Assembly (NCBI RefSeq): GCF_001511835.1
Contig: NZ_LN997848.1
Location: 1,550,001-1,614,000 of the forward strand
Direction: 5' to 3'
DNA length: 64,000 bases
Source: Magnetospirillum sp. XM-1
Lineage (GTDB): Bacteria > Pseudomonadota > Alphaproteobacteria > Rhodospirillales > Magnetospirillaceae
The notes beneath the pieces are model-generated. The model made no database searches. It saw nothing but the letters and a program-made list of their open reading frames with translations, and was not told the DNA's origin. Positions 57,117-64,000 of this stretch are shown here, one piece after another. A program made the position numbers and the translations under genes. Position 1 is the first letter of the stretch; every line of letters starts with the position of its first letter.

Positions 57117-57315
57117 TTGTCCGTGCCCTTCGCGCCGAGATCAAGCGCTTGGCTGTTCCGCGCTCGGTATAGACCACCGCGATCTCTACGCCATCGCGAG
57201 GACTGGGGTTGACCAGCACAGGTCCCTCCCAGATGGCGATGGCATCCTCGAAATTAATGCCGTGCTTCTCCAGGTTCGACGCGTTCTTGGCGTCGTCCCA
57301 ATCGAATTCCAGCAT
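57079..57315 (-). CDS. brnT: BrnT-type toxin, short form
   Basis: 78 residues. FDWDDAKNASNLEKHGINFEDA is the BrnT opening, and VVYTERG..RLISARRARTNERRAYH the conserved C-terminal core with the His/Arg/Glu residues of the ribonuclease fold. BrnT proteins are usually about 90 residues; between VNPSPRDG and VEIAVVY the strand around the common ERF..IG motif seems to be missing, so activity is uncertain. A promoter with TTGACA lies upstream. Confidence 0.85.
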   Translation of the reverse strand: MLEFDWDDAKNASNLEKHGINFEDAIAIWEGPVLVNPSPRDGVEIAVVYTERGTAKRLISARRARTNERRAYHQAQSH

Positions 57316-57361
57316 GTTTCCGCCCCCCTCTCATCAGGCCCTCCTTGGCGGTTGTATTTAT

Positions 57362-57390
57362 ATAATGTATATACGTGCCCATACTGTCAA
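57362..57390 (-). promoter_or_regulatory. brnTA promoter with overlapping palindrome
   Basis: On the minus strand TTGACA (57390-57385), 17 bp, then CATTAT (57367-57362). The spacer and -10 hold GTATATAC and related AT-rich palindromic bases, a likely BrnA operator. The -35 overlaps the last codon of the upstream gene. Confidence 0.65.
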
Positions 57391-58622
57391 GGAGCTCCCG
57401 CCACCGTGTTGAGCGCCCGGATGAAGGCGCCGAGGCCGGAGCGGCGCACCGGGACGAAGGGTTTTTCCCAACGGCGGCACAAACGCTTGACCTCGTCGTG
57501 GGCGGAATGGCTGACGCTGTCCACCGGGAACAGCACGGCGTCGGCGCGGCCGAACAGGGAATGCAGGCGGCCCATGCTTTCCTCGAAGCCGCCGTCATGG
57601 TGGGCGAAGGTGCCGCCCGCCTCCTCCACCAGCCGGCGGAAATGGGGCAGGTGCTGGTTGCGCCCGCCCACGAACAGGATGCAGCGGCCGCACAGATCCA
57701 GCCGGGCGCAATCCTCGTCGCATTGGCCAAGGCCGTCGGCGGCGGCGGAAGGCGGAGAGAGGGTCTCGGCCAGCCGGGCTTCCGAGGCGGCCAGTTCGCC
57801 CTGCATGTCGCGCAGCTCGCGCTCGAGGCGTTCGGTCTCCTGCTCCCGGTCGCGGGCCTGGGCCTGCAGCCGGCGGCTCTCGTCCTCGGCCACCTGGCGG
57901 AAGGCGGTTTCCACCTCCAGCAGATGGCGCAGCTCGCCCAGCTCGCGCTGCAGCTGCTCCATTTCCCGCGCCGCGCTGGCGGCATGGGCGAGGCGGCGCG
58001 ATTCCGACGCCTCCTGGTCGAGCAACTGGCGCAGCTCGCGGATTTCAGTGTTGCGCCGGCCGATCTCGGTCTTCATGCGTTCCTGCTGGCGGGCGACCTT
58101 GGCCTCCAGTTCGGCCTTCTCGCGCTCCAACTGGTGGATGGATTTAAGGTCGGCCCGGGCGGCCGCGCCCACCTGATGGGACAGCATGTGGATGTCGCCG
58201 AAGATGCGGCTGCGCAAGCCGTCGGTGGCGTCGGGATGGCTCATCACCGCCCAGCAGGCCGAGGCTACGTCACCCTTGGCCAGGGCTTCCTCCCACAACT
58301 CGGCCAGCGCGTCCTCGCCGTCCAGCGGCTTGGCGCGGTTGATGGCGGCGGCGTGCTTGCGGTCCAGCATCTTGGTCAACGCCTTGCCCACCAGCCTTTC
58401 CCGCGAGGCCAGATGAATCATGCCGGTATGGATCTCGTAGGGGCTGGGCTTGGCCGAGCGCATCTGCACCTTGAGCCGCGTCGCCGCCCCTTTGAGCTCG
58501 CCCAGGCTGAGGCAGGTGCCGATGACGGTGCAGTGCCACTGGCTGTCGATTTCCCACAGCCGGGCGCGGCGGCGGGTGGTGTCGACGGGGGCGGCCAGGG
58601 CGGGGTGGCATTGCTCGCACAT
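57387..58622 (-). CDS. DUF2325 coiled-coil protein
   Basis: 411 residues. The N-terminus has CEQCHPALAAP and CTVIGTCLSLGELK, as in DUF2325 proteins of alphaproteobacteria. A long coiled coil (about 155-290) leads to the C-terminal DUF2325 domain (about 313-411) with CILFVGGRNQHLPHFRRLVE, HHDGG and DAVLFPVDSVSHSAHD. AGGAG nine bases before the ATG. A Fur-box-like palindrome lies 20 bp upstream, suggesting iron control (inference). Function not established. Confidence 0.82.
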   Translation of the reverse strand: MCEQCHPALAAPVDTTRRRARLWEIDSQWHCTVIGTCLSLGELKGAATRLKVQMRSAKPSPYEIHTGMIHLASRERLVGKALTKMLDRKHAAAINRAKPLDGEDALAELWEEALAKGDVASACWAVMSHPDATDGLRSRIFGDIHMLSHQVGAAARADLKSIHQLEREKAELEAKVARQQERMKTEIGRRNTEIRELRQLLDQEASESRRLAHAASAAREMEQLQRELGELRHLLEVETAFRQVAEDESRRLQAQARDREQETERLERELRDMQGELAASEARLAETLSPPSAAADGLGQCDEDCARLDLCGRCILFVGGRNQHLPHFRRLVEEAGGTFAHHDGGFEESMGRLHSLFGRADAVLFPVDSVSHSAHDEVKRLCRRWEKPFVPVRRSGLGAFIRALNTVAGAP

Positions 58623-58641
58623 GGGACGGGCTCCTGAGATG

Positions 58642-58665
58642 CAAATGCGAATGACTCGCAATTTG
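58642..58665 (-). promoter_or_regulatory. Fur-box-like operator
   Basis: A 24-bp imperfect palindrome whose 19-bp core AATGCGAATGACTCGCAAT (58644-58662) matches the Fur-type pattern AATGAGAATGATTCTCATT at 14 or more positions. It sits 20 bp before the DUF2325 ATG, where repressor binding would block transcription. Confidence 0.6.
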
Positions 58666-58685
58666 TATCCGAGGCGGCCTCCCTG

Positions 58686-59282
58686 TCAAGCGCTCTTCGC
58701 CAGCCCCGTCGCTTCCAGCAGCGGTTCGACGGCCGAGTGCCCCACCAGCATGGTGCTGTAGGAATCCATCATCTCGGCCCAGTCGTGGAACACCGCGAAC
58801 AGGCCGGTGCTGATTTCCTCGGTCACCGTCACCGGGTCGGGCGGCGGCAGGTCCAGGAAGGCCTCGGCCTCGCCGCCTTCGAAATGCACCGTCATGCCGC
58901 TGCGCCGCGCCAGGGCGACCATGGAGCGGTTGTCCGACAGGCACAGGGTGTAAAGCTTCTCGGCCCGGCGGTTGCGGGCGAAGGCGGCGGCCTGGCGCAG
59001 CAGCTTGGAGCCGATGCCGTCGGTTCGGTGCCCCTCGTCGACGCTCACCCCCACTTCGGCCAGCGAACCGTTCAGCGCCACGTGGGCGGCGCCCACCATT
59101 TCGTCCTCGGCGAAGGCGGCCAGGATCAGGTCGCCCACCGCGATGGCGGCGACATAATCCTCGATGACCTGGTCGCACACGCCGGAGCGGGCGAAGCGCA
59201 GGCGGCGGTCCTCGGCCGACAGCCGCTTCAGGTGGGCGGCATAGGTGGGGCGTTCGTGAAGATAGAGTCTGCGGATCAGCAT
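58686..59282 (-). CDS. GNAT-family acetyltransferase
   Basis: 198 residues. The acetyl-CoA loop is in VDEGHRTDGIGSKLLRQAAAFA, the R/Q-x-x-G-x-G/A pattern, followed by LYTLCLSDNRSMVALARRSGM. Domain at about 10-150 with a 45-residue C-terminal extension. GGAGG lies six bases before the ATG. A 29-bp palindrome stands about 40 bp upstream. Substrate unknown. Confidence 0.85.
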   Translation of the reverse strand: MLIRRLYLHERPTYAAHLKRLSAEDRRLRFARSGVCDQVIEDYVAAIAVGDLILAAFAEDEMVGAAHVALNGSLAEVGVSVDEGHRTDGIGSKLLRQAAAFARNRRAEKLYTLCLSDNRSMVALARRSGMTVHFEGGEAEAFLDLPPPDPVTVTEEISTGLFAVFHDWAEMMDSYSTMLVGHSAVEPLLEATGLAKSA

Positions 59283-59319
59283 GGCCGACCTCCATCACAT
59301 GGTCTGACCATGAGATGGG

Positions 59320-59348
59320 AAGTTTATGCTGCAGCGCAACATAAACTT
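59320..59348. promoter_or_regulatory. 29-bp palindrome upstream of the GNAT gene
   Basis: Outer arms AAGTTTATG and CATAAACTT pair perfectly; inside lies TGC-xxx-GCA. Only five positions break symmetry. It is probably a dimeric repressor site in the promoter of the acetyltransferase gene. Confidence 0.55.
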
Positions 59349-59424
59349 ATGTGTCAGGGATGCATGGGGCCATGCGGACGCGCTGATTCACTGCCAAGGA
59401 CATCAAGAGGGTGTTTCAGGCGCC

Positions 59425-59535
59425 GTCATGCCCGGACTTGATCCGGGCATCCACATGTTTCCGCCAAGTCCGTTGCTTCTTGCGATGTCCGGGCGGAACC
59501 GCGTGGATCACCGGGGCATGCCCGGTGATGACGGG
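59425..59535. repeat. REP-like dispersed palindromic repeat
   Basis: Two palindromes, ATGCCCGGA/TCCGGGCAT (59428-59450) and ATCACCGGG/CCCGGTGAT (59507-59529), bracket about 55 bp, and the outer bases GTCATGCCCGG and CCCGGTGATGAC resemble each other inverted. This type of sequence is widespread between genes in alphaproteobacteria and gives the spurious peptide VMPGLDPGIH. Confidence 0.6.
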
Positions 59536-59625
59536 GACGTTGGACGGTGCGACCTGCTCTGTTCTCTTGGTGGTCTTTTCCTACCCTCGCGTCGGTGGGG
59601 GGGCGGCTGAATATCGCCCTAAGCG

Positions 59626-59656
59626 AAAAGGCCGCCGGACGAGCCGGCGGCCTTTT
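59626..59656. terminator. Bidirectional rho-independent terminator
   Basis: Perfect 13-bp arms AAAAGGCCGCCGG and CCGGCGGCCTTTT around five bases, with A and T runs at both ends, so it works for either strand. Confidence 0.8.
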
Positions 59657-59869
59657 CTGACGCTTCTTGCAGGGACGGTCCCAGGGGCGGCGTCGCGCGC
59701 CGCCACAACCCCTTTGGGTTGTGAACCATCTCCAAGTCACCGTACGTGCATTACGGCGGCTGTTAGGTGGCGGGAACCCCCGTCACCCAAAAAGAATGGC
59801 GCAAAGCAGCCAAAAAAGCAAGGTCTTTTCCCTATGTCCATGGTCGGGTGCGCGCCCTCATTGGGGGAA

Positions 59870-60646
59870 TTAGCCTTTTCCCCTGGCGATGAAGTCGGGA
59901 TTGCGGAACGTGGGCGTCTTGCCATAGCCCATGGGGCGGCCGTCGAAGTCGGTGACGCTGCCGCCGGCCGCCAGCAGCACGGCGCTGGCCGCCGCGATGT
60001 CCCATTCGCTGGTGGGGCCGAAGCGGGGGTAAAGATCGGCGGCGCCCTCGGCCACCAGACAGAATTTCAGCGACGAGCCGGCGAAATCCAGCGAAGCGCC
60101 GGGAAACTGCTCCATCCACTTGGCCAGGGCTTCGGGCTCGCGGTGGGAGCGCGACGTCATCACCACGGCGCCCGAGGCGGGAATCGGGCGGCAGGCGATG
60201 GGGCGGCGGCCCTGGGCGTCTTCCTTGAAGGCGGTGGTTCCGGTCCCCGACCACAGCTCGCCGCGCGCCGGGGCCAGCACCACGCCCAGCACCGGCACGC
60301 CGTCCCGGATCAGGCCGACATTCACGGTGAACTCGCCGTTTCTCTTGACGAATTCCTTGGTGCCGTCCACCGGGTCCACCAGCCAGAAGGGGCCGGACCC
60401 GATGTCGGGGATGCGCCCGGCCGCCACGGATTCCTCGGCCACCACGGGAATGCCGGGGGTAAGCAGGGCCAGGCCGGGCAGGATGATGGCCTCGGCCCGT
60501 TCGTCGGCCTCGGTGACCGGGGAAGAATCGCTTTTGCCGCGGACGGCGAAGTCGGACTGGTAGACCTCCATGACCACCACGCCGGCCCGGCGGGCCAGGT
60601 CTTCCAGAGGGCGAAGCAGGGGCGACAGGTCTTGGGGCAGGCTCAT
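59870..60646 (-). CDS. cysQ: 3'(2'),5'-bisphosphate nucleotidase CysQ type
   Basis: 258 residues, inositol-monophosphatase fold. Metal motifs PVTEADERAE, VAEES and WLVDPVDGTKEFVKRNGEFTVNVGLI (the DPxDGT signature), then SEWDIAAASAVLLAAGG. KEFV after the DGT motif is typical of CysQ, which removes the 3'-phosphate of PAP in sulfur metabolism. The ATG overlaps the upstream stop (ATGA). It is coupled to a molybdenum hydroxylase subunit, an unusual partner. Confidence 0.9.
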   Translation of the reverse strand: MSLPQDLSPLLRPLEDLARRAGVVVMEVYQSDFAVRGKSDSSPVTEADERAEAIILPGLALLTPGIPVVAEESVAAGRIPDIGSGPFWLVDPVDGTKEFVKRNGEFTVNVGLIRDGVPVLGVVLAPARGELWSGTGTTAFKEDAQGRRPIACRPIPASGAVVMTSRSHREPEALAKWMEQFPGASLDFAGSSLKFCLVAEGAADLYPRFGPTSEWDIAAASAVLLAAGGSVTDFDGRPMGYGKTPTFRNPDFIARGKG

Positions 60647-62841
60647 GCGCTCTTTCCGGCAAGGATGTTCCACACCGCCAGCGGCGTGGCGGGCATGTCC
60701 ATATGGCGGATATGGAGCGCGTTGCATAGGGCGTTGATCACGGCGGGCGCCGCGCCGATGGTGCCGGCCTCGCCGGCGCCCTTCAGGCCCAGGGGATGGG
60801 TGCGGCAGGGCACCTCCACCGTGGAGAAGTCGATGTCGGGGATGTGCGCGGCCCTGGGCAGGGCGTAGTCGATCAGGCTCGACGTCAGCGGCTGGGCGCT
60901 TTCGGGGTCGAAGACGGCGTGCTCCAGCAGCGCCTGGCCGATGCCCTGCACCGCGCCGCCGACGATCTGGCCCTTGAGCAGCAGGGGATTGAGCACGGTG
61001 CCCACGTCATCGACGATGGTATAGCGCAGGATTTCGGTCTCGCCGGTCTCGGGGTCAACCTCCACCTCGCAGACATGGCAGCCGTTGGGAAAGGTCGAGG
61101 CCGGGGGCTTAAAGCGCAAGCTGGCGGAAAGGGGCGTTCCGGCCTCGGCCAGCACCTGGGCGAAGCTGATGGAGCCCCCGGCCGAGCGGTACCGGCCCGA
61201 ATCGAACTCGGCCCGCTCGGCCTGCAGCAATCCGGCGGCTTTGGGCCGCAGATGCTCGATGAAGGATTCCACCGCCGAGGCGATGGCGCCGCCCTGTTGC
61301 GACAGCGAGCGCGAGCCGCCGGTGCCGCCGCCATCGGCGATGCGCCTGGTGTCGCCCTGGATGACCCGGATGTTCGCCATGTCCAGGCCCAGTTCGGCGG
61401 CCACCATCTGGGCGTAGGCGGTCTCGTGGCCCTGGCCGGTGGATTGGGTGCCGACCAGGATTTCCGCCGTTCCGTCGGGGGCAAGCGTCAGGGTCACGTC
61501 CTCGCCCGAGGTGCCGCCGCAGATCTCGATGTAAGTGGCCAGCCCGATGCCGCGAAGCCTTCCCCGCGCCTCGCTTTCCGCCTGCCGCGCCGGGAAGTCC
61601 GCCCAGTCCGAACGTTCCAGCGCCCGGTCCATGACAAGGGCGAACTCGCCGGAATCATAGGTGTGGCGGCCGGCGGTGGCGTAGGGGAAGGATTCAGGCG
61701 GAATGAAGTTGCGCTTTCTGATCTCCACCGGCGAAAGGCCCGAATCGCGGGCCGCCGCGTCCACCAGCCGCTCGATCAGATAGGCGGCCTCGGGCCGCCC
61801 GGCGCCGCGATAGGCGTCCACCGGGGTGGAATGGGTGTGAATGCAGCGCACCCGGGCGTGGAAGGCGGGGATGTGGTAGACCCCGGTCAGCATGCCGGTC
61901 CCCGCCAGGGTGGGGACGAAGGCGCCGTAATTGGAGATGTAGGCCCCCAGGTCGGCCACGGTCTCCACCTGAAGGCCGAGGAAGCGTCCATCCGCGTCAA
62001 GGGCCAGGCGGGCGGTGCTGACATGGCCGCGCCCGTGGGTGTCGGTGAGGAAGCTTTCGGTGCGCTCGGCGGTCCACTTGACCGGTCGGTCGAGGATACG
62101 CGCCGCCACCAGCGCCATGGCCTGTTCCGGGAACGGGCTGATCTTCAGGCCGAAGCCGCCGCCCACGTCGGGGGTGATGACGTCGAGGGTTCCGGGCGCG
62201 ATGCCCAGCACCGGGGTGAGGCGGTCCCTGATCTCGTGCACCCCCTGACTGCCGGAGGTCAGCTCCAGCCGTCCGCCGGGCAGCGGCCGGGCCAGGCAGG
62301 CGCGCGGCTCCATGGCGGTTGGCGCCAGGCGGTTGTTGATCAGGTCCAGTTCCACCACCCGGGCGGCGCGGGCGAAGACCTTGGCCACGCCGGCCGCGTC
62401 GCCCATCTCCCAGACGAAGGCGTCGTGGGGCGTGGCCGGCAGCGTGTGGTAGTCCACCAGCACCGCCTCGGCGGCGTCGCGGGCCTGGGCCAGGGTCTCG
62501 GCCACCACGAAGGCCACCGGCTCGCCGGCATGGCGCACCCTTGGACCGGCGATGACGGGGCGCGGCGGCGGCGGCTTGGCGCCTTCGGGCAGGAAGCCGC
62601 AGACCATGGGGCCCACGCCCTGCTCCGCCATCTCGGCATGGGTGAGGACCAGCAGCACGCCGGGCATCTCGCGTGCGGTGCTCGTATCCACCGTGATGTC
62701 GGCATGGGGCAGCAGCGAGCGTACCACCATGCCGTATGACTGACCGGTCAGGTTTATGTCGTCGCCATAGCATCCCCGCCCGGTGAGGAAGCGCTGATCC
62801 TCGACCCGGGTGCGCGATTGTCCGAAGCCGAAGCGCTTCAC
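60643..62841 (-). CDS. Molybdenum hydroxylase large subunit (xanthine dehydrogenase/CoxL-like family)
   Basis: 732 residues. GGGFGLKISPFPEQ and the active-site loop VDAYRGAGRPEA are those of the family; AYRGAGR is the 'form II' variant, not AYRCSFR of true CO dehydrogenase. QSTGQGHETAYAQ, GGTGGSRS and LKGAGEAGTIGAAPAV bind the Mo cofactor and include the catalytic Glu. The FAD and 2Fe-2S subunits normally encoded beside it are absent here. GTG start overlapping the upstream stop (GTGA). Substrate unknown. Confidence 0.9.
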   Translation of the reverse strand: MKRFGFGQSRTRVEDQRFLTGRGCYGDDINLTGQSYGMVVRSLLPHADITVDTSTAREMPGVLLVLTHAEMAEQGVGPMVCGFLPEGAKPPPPRPVIAGPRVRHAGEPVAFVVAETLAQARDAAEAVLVDYHTLPATPHDAFVWEMGDAAGVAKVFARAARVVELDLINNRLAPTAMEPRACLARPLPGGRLELTSGSQGVHEIRDRLTPVLGIAPGTLDVITPDVGGGFGLKISPFPEQAMALVAARILDRPVKWTAERTESFLTDTHGRGHVSTARLALDADGRFLGLQVETVADLGAYISNYGAFVPTLAGTGMLTGVYHIPAFHARVRCIHTHSTPVDAYRGAGRPEAAYLIERLVDAAARDSGLSPVEIRKRNFIPPESFPYATAGRHTYDSGEFALVMDRALERSDWADFPARQAESEARGRLRGIGLATYIEICGGTSGEDVTLTLAPDGTAEILVGTQSTGQGHETAYAQMVAAELGLDMANIRVIQGDTRRIADGGGTGGSRSLSQQGGAIASAVESFIEHLRPKAAGLLQAERAEFDSGRYRSAGGSISFAQVLAEAGTPLSASLRFKPPASTFPNGCHVCEVEVDPETGETEILRYTIVDDVGTVLNPLLLKGQIVGGAVQGIGQALLEHAVFDPESAQPLTSSLIDYALPRAAHIPDIDFSTVEVPCRTHPLGLKGAGEAGTIGAAPAVINALCNALHIRHMDMPATPLAVWNILAGKSA

Positions 62842-64000
62842 TTGCCGATCTCCACCGCCTGGAAGCGGGACGCCTTGAAGCCGGGCGACCAGTGATCCTT
62901 GGGCATGCCGGCCTTGGCCTTGAGATGGGCGAGGAAGGCGTGCTTGTCGGGCAGTTGTTCCCACACCGAGGGCAGGAACAGGGCGCGCTTAGCCCCATCC
63001 TCGATGACCAGGCCGTCGATGCGGGGACGAAGCTGTTCCAGCATGTCTTCCTGGTCCCTGAAGGCCATGGGAACGGGGGGCGTTAACACCGACAGCGACA
63101 GGGAAAGGCCCTCCAGCTCCTCGGGACGCAAGGGCGGAAAGCGCGGGTCCTTGAAGGCCGACTTGAAGGCGTTGTCCACCACGTCCTCGGCCAGCGGCCG
63201 CCAGGCGATCACCGAGCCGATGCAGCCGCGCAAGGCTCCCTGGCGGTTCAGGGTGACGAACACCGCGCCGGGCCGGGCCAGGATGCCGGGCCGGTCCGCA
63301 GGCGGGGCGGCGGGCGCGCCGGTCTCCAGCCCGTGGCGGATGGAGGCCCAGGCCAGTTCCACCAGCGTCTGCCCGGCGGTCTTGATCTCGTCGGCTTCGC
63401 TCATGCTCTTCTCCGTCTCGAACATGGCCCAGGACCCATAGCCCACCACCCGGTTCTTCGGCCCGGCGGTGTCGCCGGAATTGCGCACGTCCAGGGTGAC
63501 GATCTCCAGATTCCGGCGCTTGGCGGCGGTCAGCAGCCCGCCCACCGGAATGCGGCCGCAGGCCCCTTCGCGGGAAATGGCGGTGGGCTCCATGTGCTCG
63601 ATGGCCGCCACCGTCCGGGAATCGGTGCCCTTGCACTGATCGTAAGGCAAGTAGTGGGACAGGTCGGTGGAGATGACGATCAGCGTCTCGTCCCCGCCCC
63701 ACAGGGCGTCCAGCAGCCCGGCCACCATGTCGGGGCTGGAATCGCCGATCACCACCGGCAGCAGGGTGAACTCGCCCAGGGTGGCTTGCAGGAAGGGGAC
63801 ATGCACCTCGAGCGAATGCTCCTGGGCGTGGGCCTGATCCAGCACGCCGACGCCATGGACGCCCGCCAGCCGCGACCAGTCCTTGTCCAGCGGCACCGCG
63901 CCCAAGGGCGAGGCCCACTGGTCGGCGGACGACAGGGCCATGCCCTGGAAGGCGACCCGATGGCTGGGGCCCAGCAGCACCACCCGTGACCAGCTGCCCC
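62838..64000 (-). CDS. Memo-AMMECR1 fusion (AmmeMemoRadiSam B+A), 5' end cut
   Basis: The frame is open to the right edge, so the start lies outside. Visible N-terminal part: Memo domain with VVLLGPSHRVAF, EHSLEVHVPFLQ and ISTDLSHYLPYDQC, holding the family's metal-ligand His and Cys. After about residue 190 comes an AMMECR1 domain with ALRGCIGSVIAWRPL and KDPRFPPLRPEEL. In many bacteria these occur with a radical SAM partner as the AmmeMemoRadiSam system. It overlaps the Mo hydroxylase gene. Confidence 0.88.
   Translation of the reverse strand, partial: GSWSRVVLLGPSHRVAFQGMALSSADQWASPLGAVPLDKDWSRLAGVHGVGVLDQAHAQEHSLEVHVPFLQATLGEFTLLPVVIGDSSPDMVAGLLDALWGGDETLIVISTDLSHYLPYDQCKGTDSRTVAAIEHMEPTAISREGACGRIPVGGLLTAAKRRNLEIVTLDVRNSGDTAGPKNRVVGYGSWAMFETEKSMSEADEIKTAGQTLVELAWASIRHGLETGAPAAPPADRPGILARPGAVFVTLNRQGALRGCIGSVIAWRPLAEDVVDNAFKSAFKDPRFPPLRPEELEGLSLSLSVLTPPVPMAFRDQEDMLEQLRPRIDGLVIEDGAKRALFLPSVWEQLPDKHAFLAHLKAKAGMPKDHWSPGFKASRFQAVEIGK

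Larger units (their letters stand above)
59349..59869. other. Hairpin-rich non-coding gap
   Basis: 521 bp without a supportable gene. It contains a dispersed-repeat-like pair of palindromes (59428-59529), a perfect terminator (59626-59656) and three further hairpins (59672-59722). Open frames here are short and have no family pattern. Confidence 0.6.

Noticed and set aside
59326-59610. 94-codon frame containing VMPGLDPGIH
   Set aside because: This peptide is the translation of a dispersed palindromic repeat, a known source of false genes.

Overview
The window is GC-rich DNA of a free-living alphaproteobacterium. Gene content and order (LL-DAP-type aminotransferase–hom–glpX–recJ; lptF–lptD–surA–pdxA–ksgA; phaC; many PAS-rich sensor kinases; GTG/TTG starts; ATGA/GTGA stop-start overlaps) suggest a Rhodospirillales member close to Magnetospirillum/Paramagnetospirillum. 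That placement is an inference from gene content; no search was run.

Layout. 1-2366: 5' part of a large minus-strand gene made of about 96 tandem eight-residue repeats, running off the left edge. 2593-7341: minus-strand surface-glycan operon (B12-type radical SAM enzyme, GT-B glycosyltransferase, two sugar-nucleotide epimerase/dehydratases). 7602-15749: small DUF1127-like protein, TPR/glycosyltransferase-like protein, rRNA methyltransferases (RsmB-type, RlmE), a periplasmic amino-acid binding protein, guaB, a host-attachment/baeRF protein and a Ppx/GppA phosphatase. 15974-16047: tRNA-Gln(CUG).

16077-20029: a complete but decayed Tn7-like transposon. It has matching TGTCGG ends, spaced TnsB-type end repeats, a 5-bp target duplication (CTCAC), tniQ/tnsD, tnsA and the first 145 codons of tnsB. 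A rotten IS3-family fragment follows, then one cargo gene (HAD/'Swiss army knife' type). It sits 24 bp past the tRNA-Gln 3' end, so the tRNA is probably the attachment site read by its TniQ.

20075-30460: five tightly coupled signalling genes (two PAS sensors without kinase, a 1504-residue hybrid kinase with receiver and Hpt, a receiver-ATPase and a receiver-kinase). 30902-30977: tRNA-Glu. 31049-36350: recJ, a divergent glpX, hom and an aminotransferase, each overlapping the next. 36479-47259: OmpA-like lipoprotein, phaC, a large sensor kinase, SPOR-type lipoprotein, cytochrome b561, cytidylate-kinase-like protein, a soluble chemoreceptor and a small Cys-rich protein. 47305-54323: ksgA, pdxA, surA, lptD, lptF. 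54387-59282: FAD oxidase, threonylcarbamoyl-AMP synthase, a BrnT/BrnA toxin-antitoxin pair, a DUF2325 coiled-coil protein behind a Fur-box-like site, and a GNAT acetyltransferase behind a 29-bp palindrome. 59349-59869: a hairpin-rich non-coding gap. 59870-64000: CysQ-type phosphatase, a stand-alone molybdenum hydroxylase large subunit and a Memo-AMMECR1 fusion cut by the right edge.

No CRISPR array, prophage or rRNA operon is visible.
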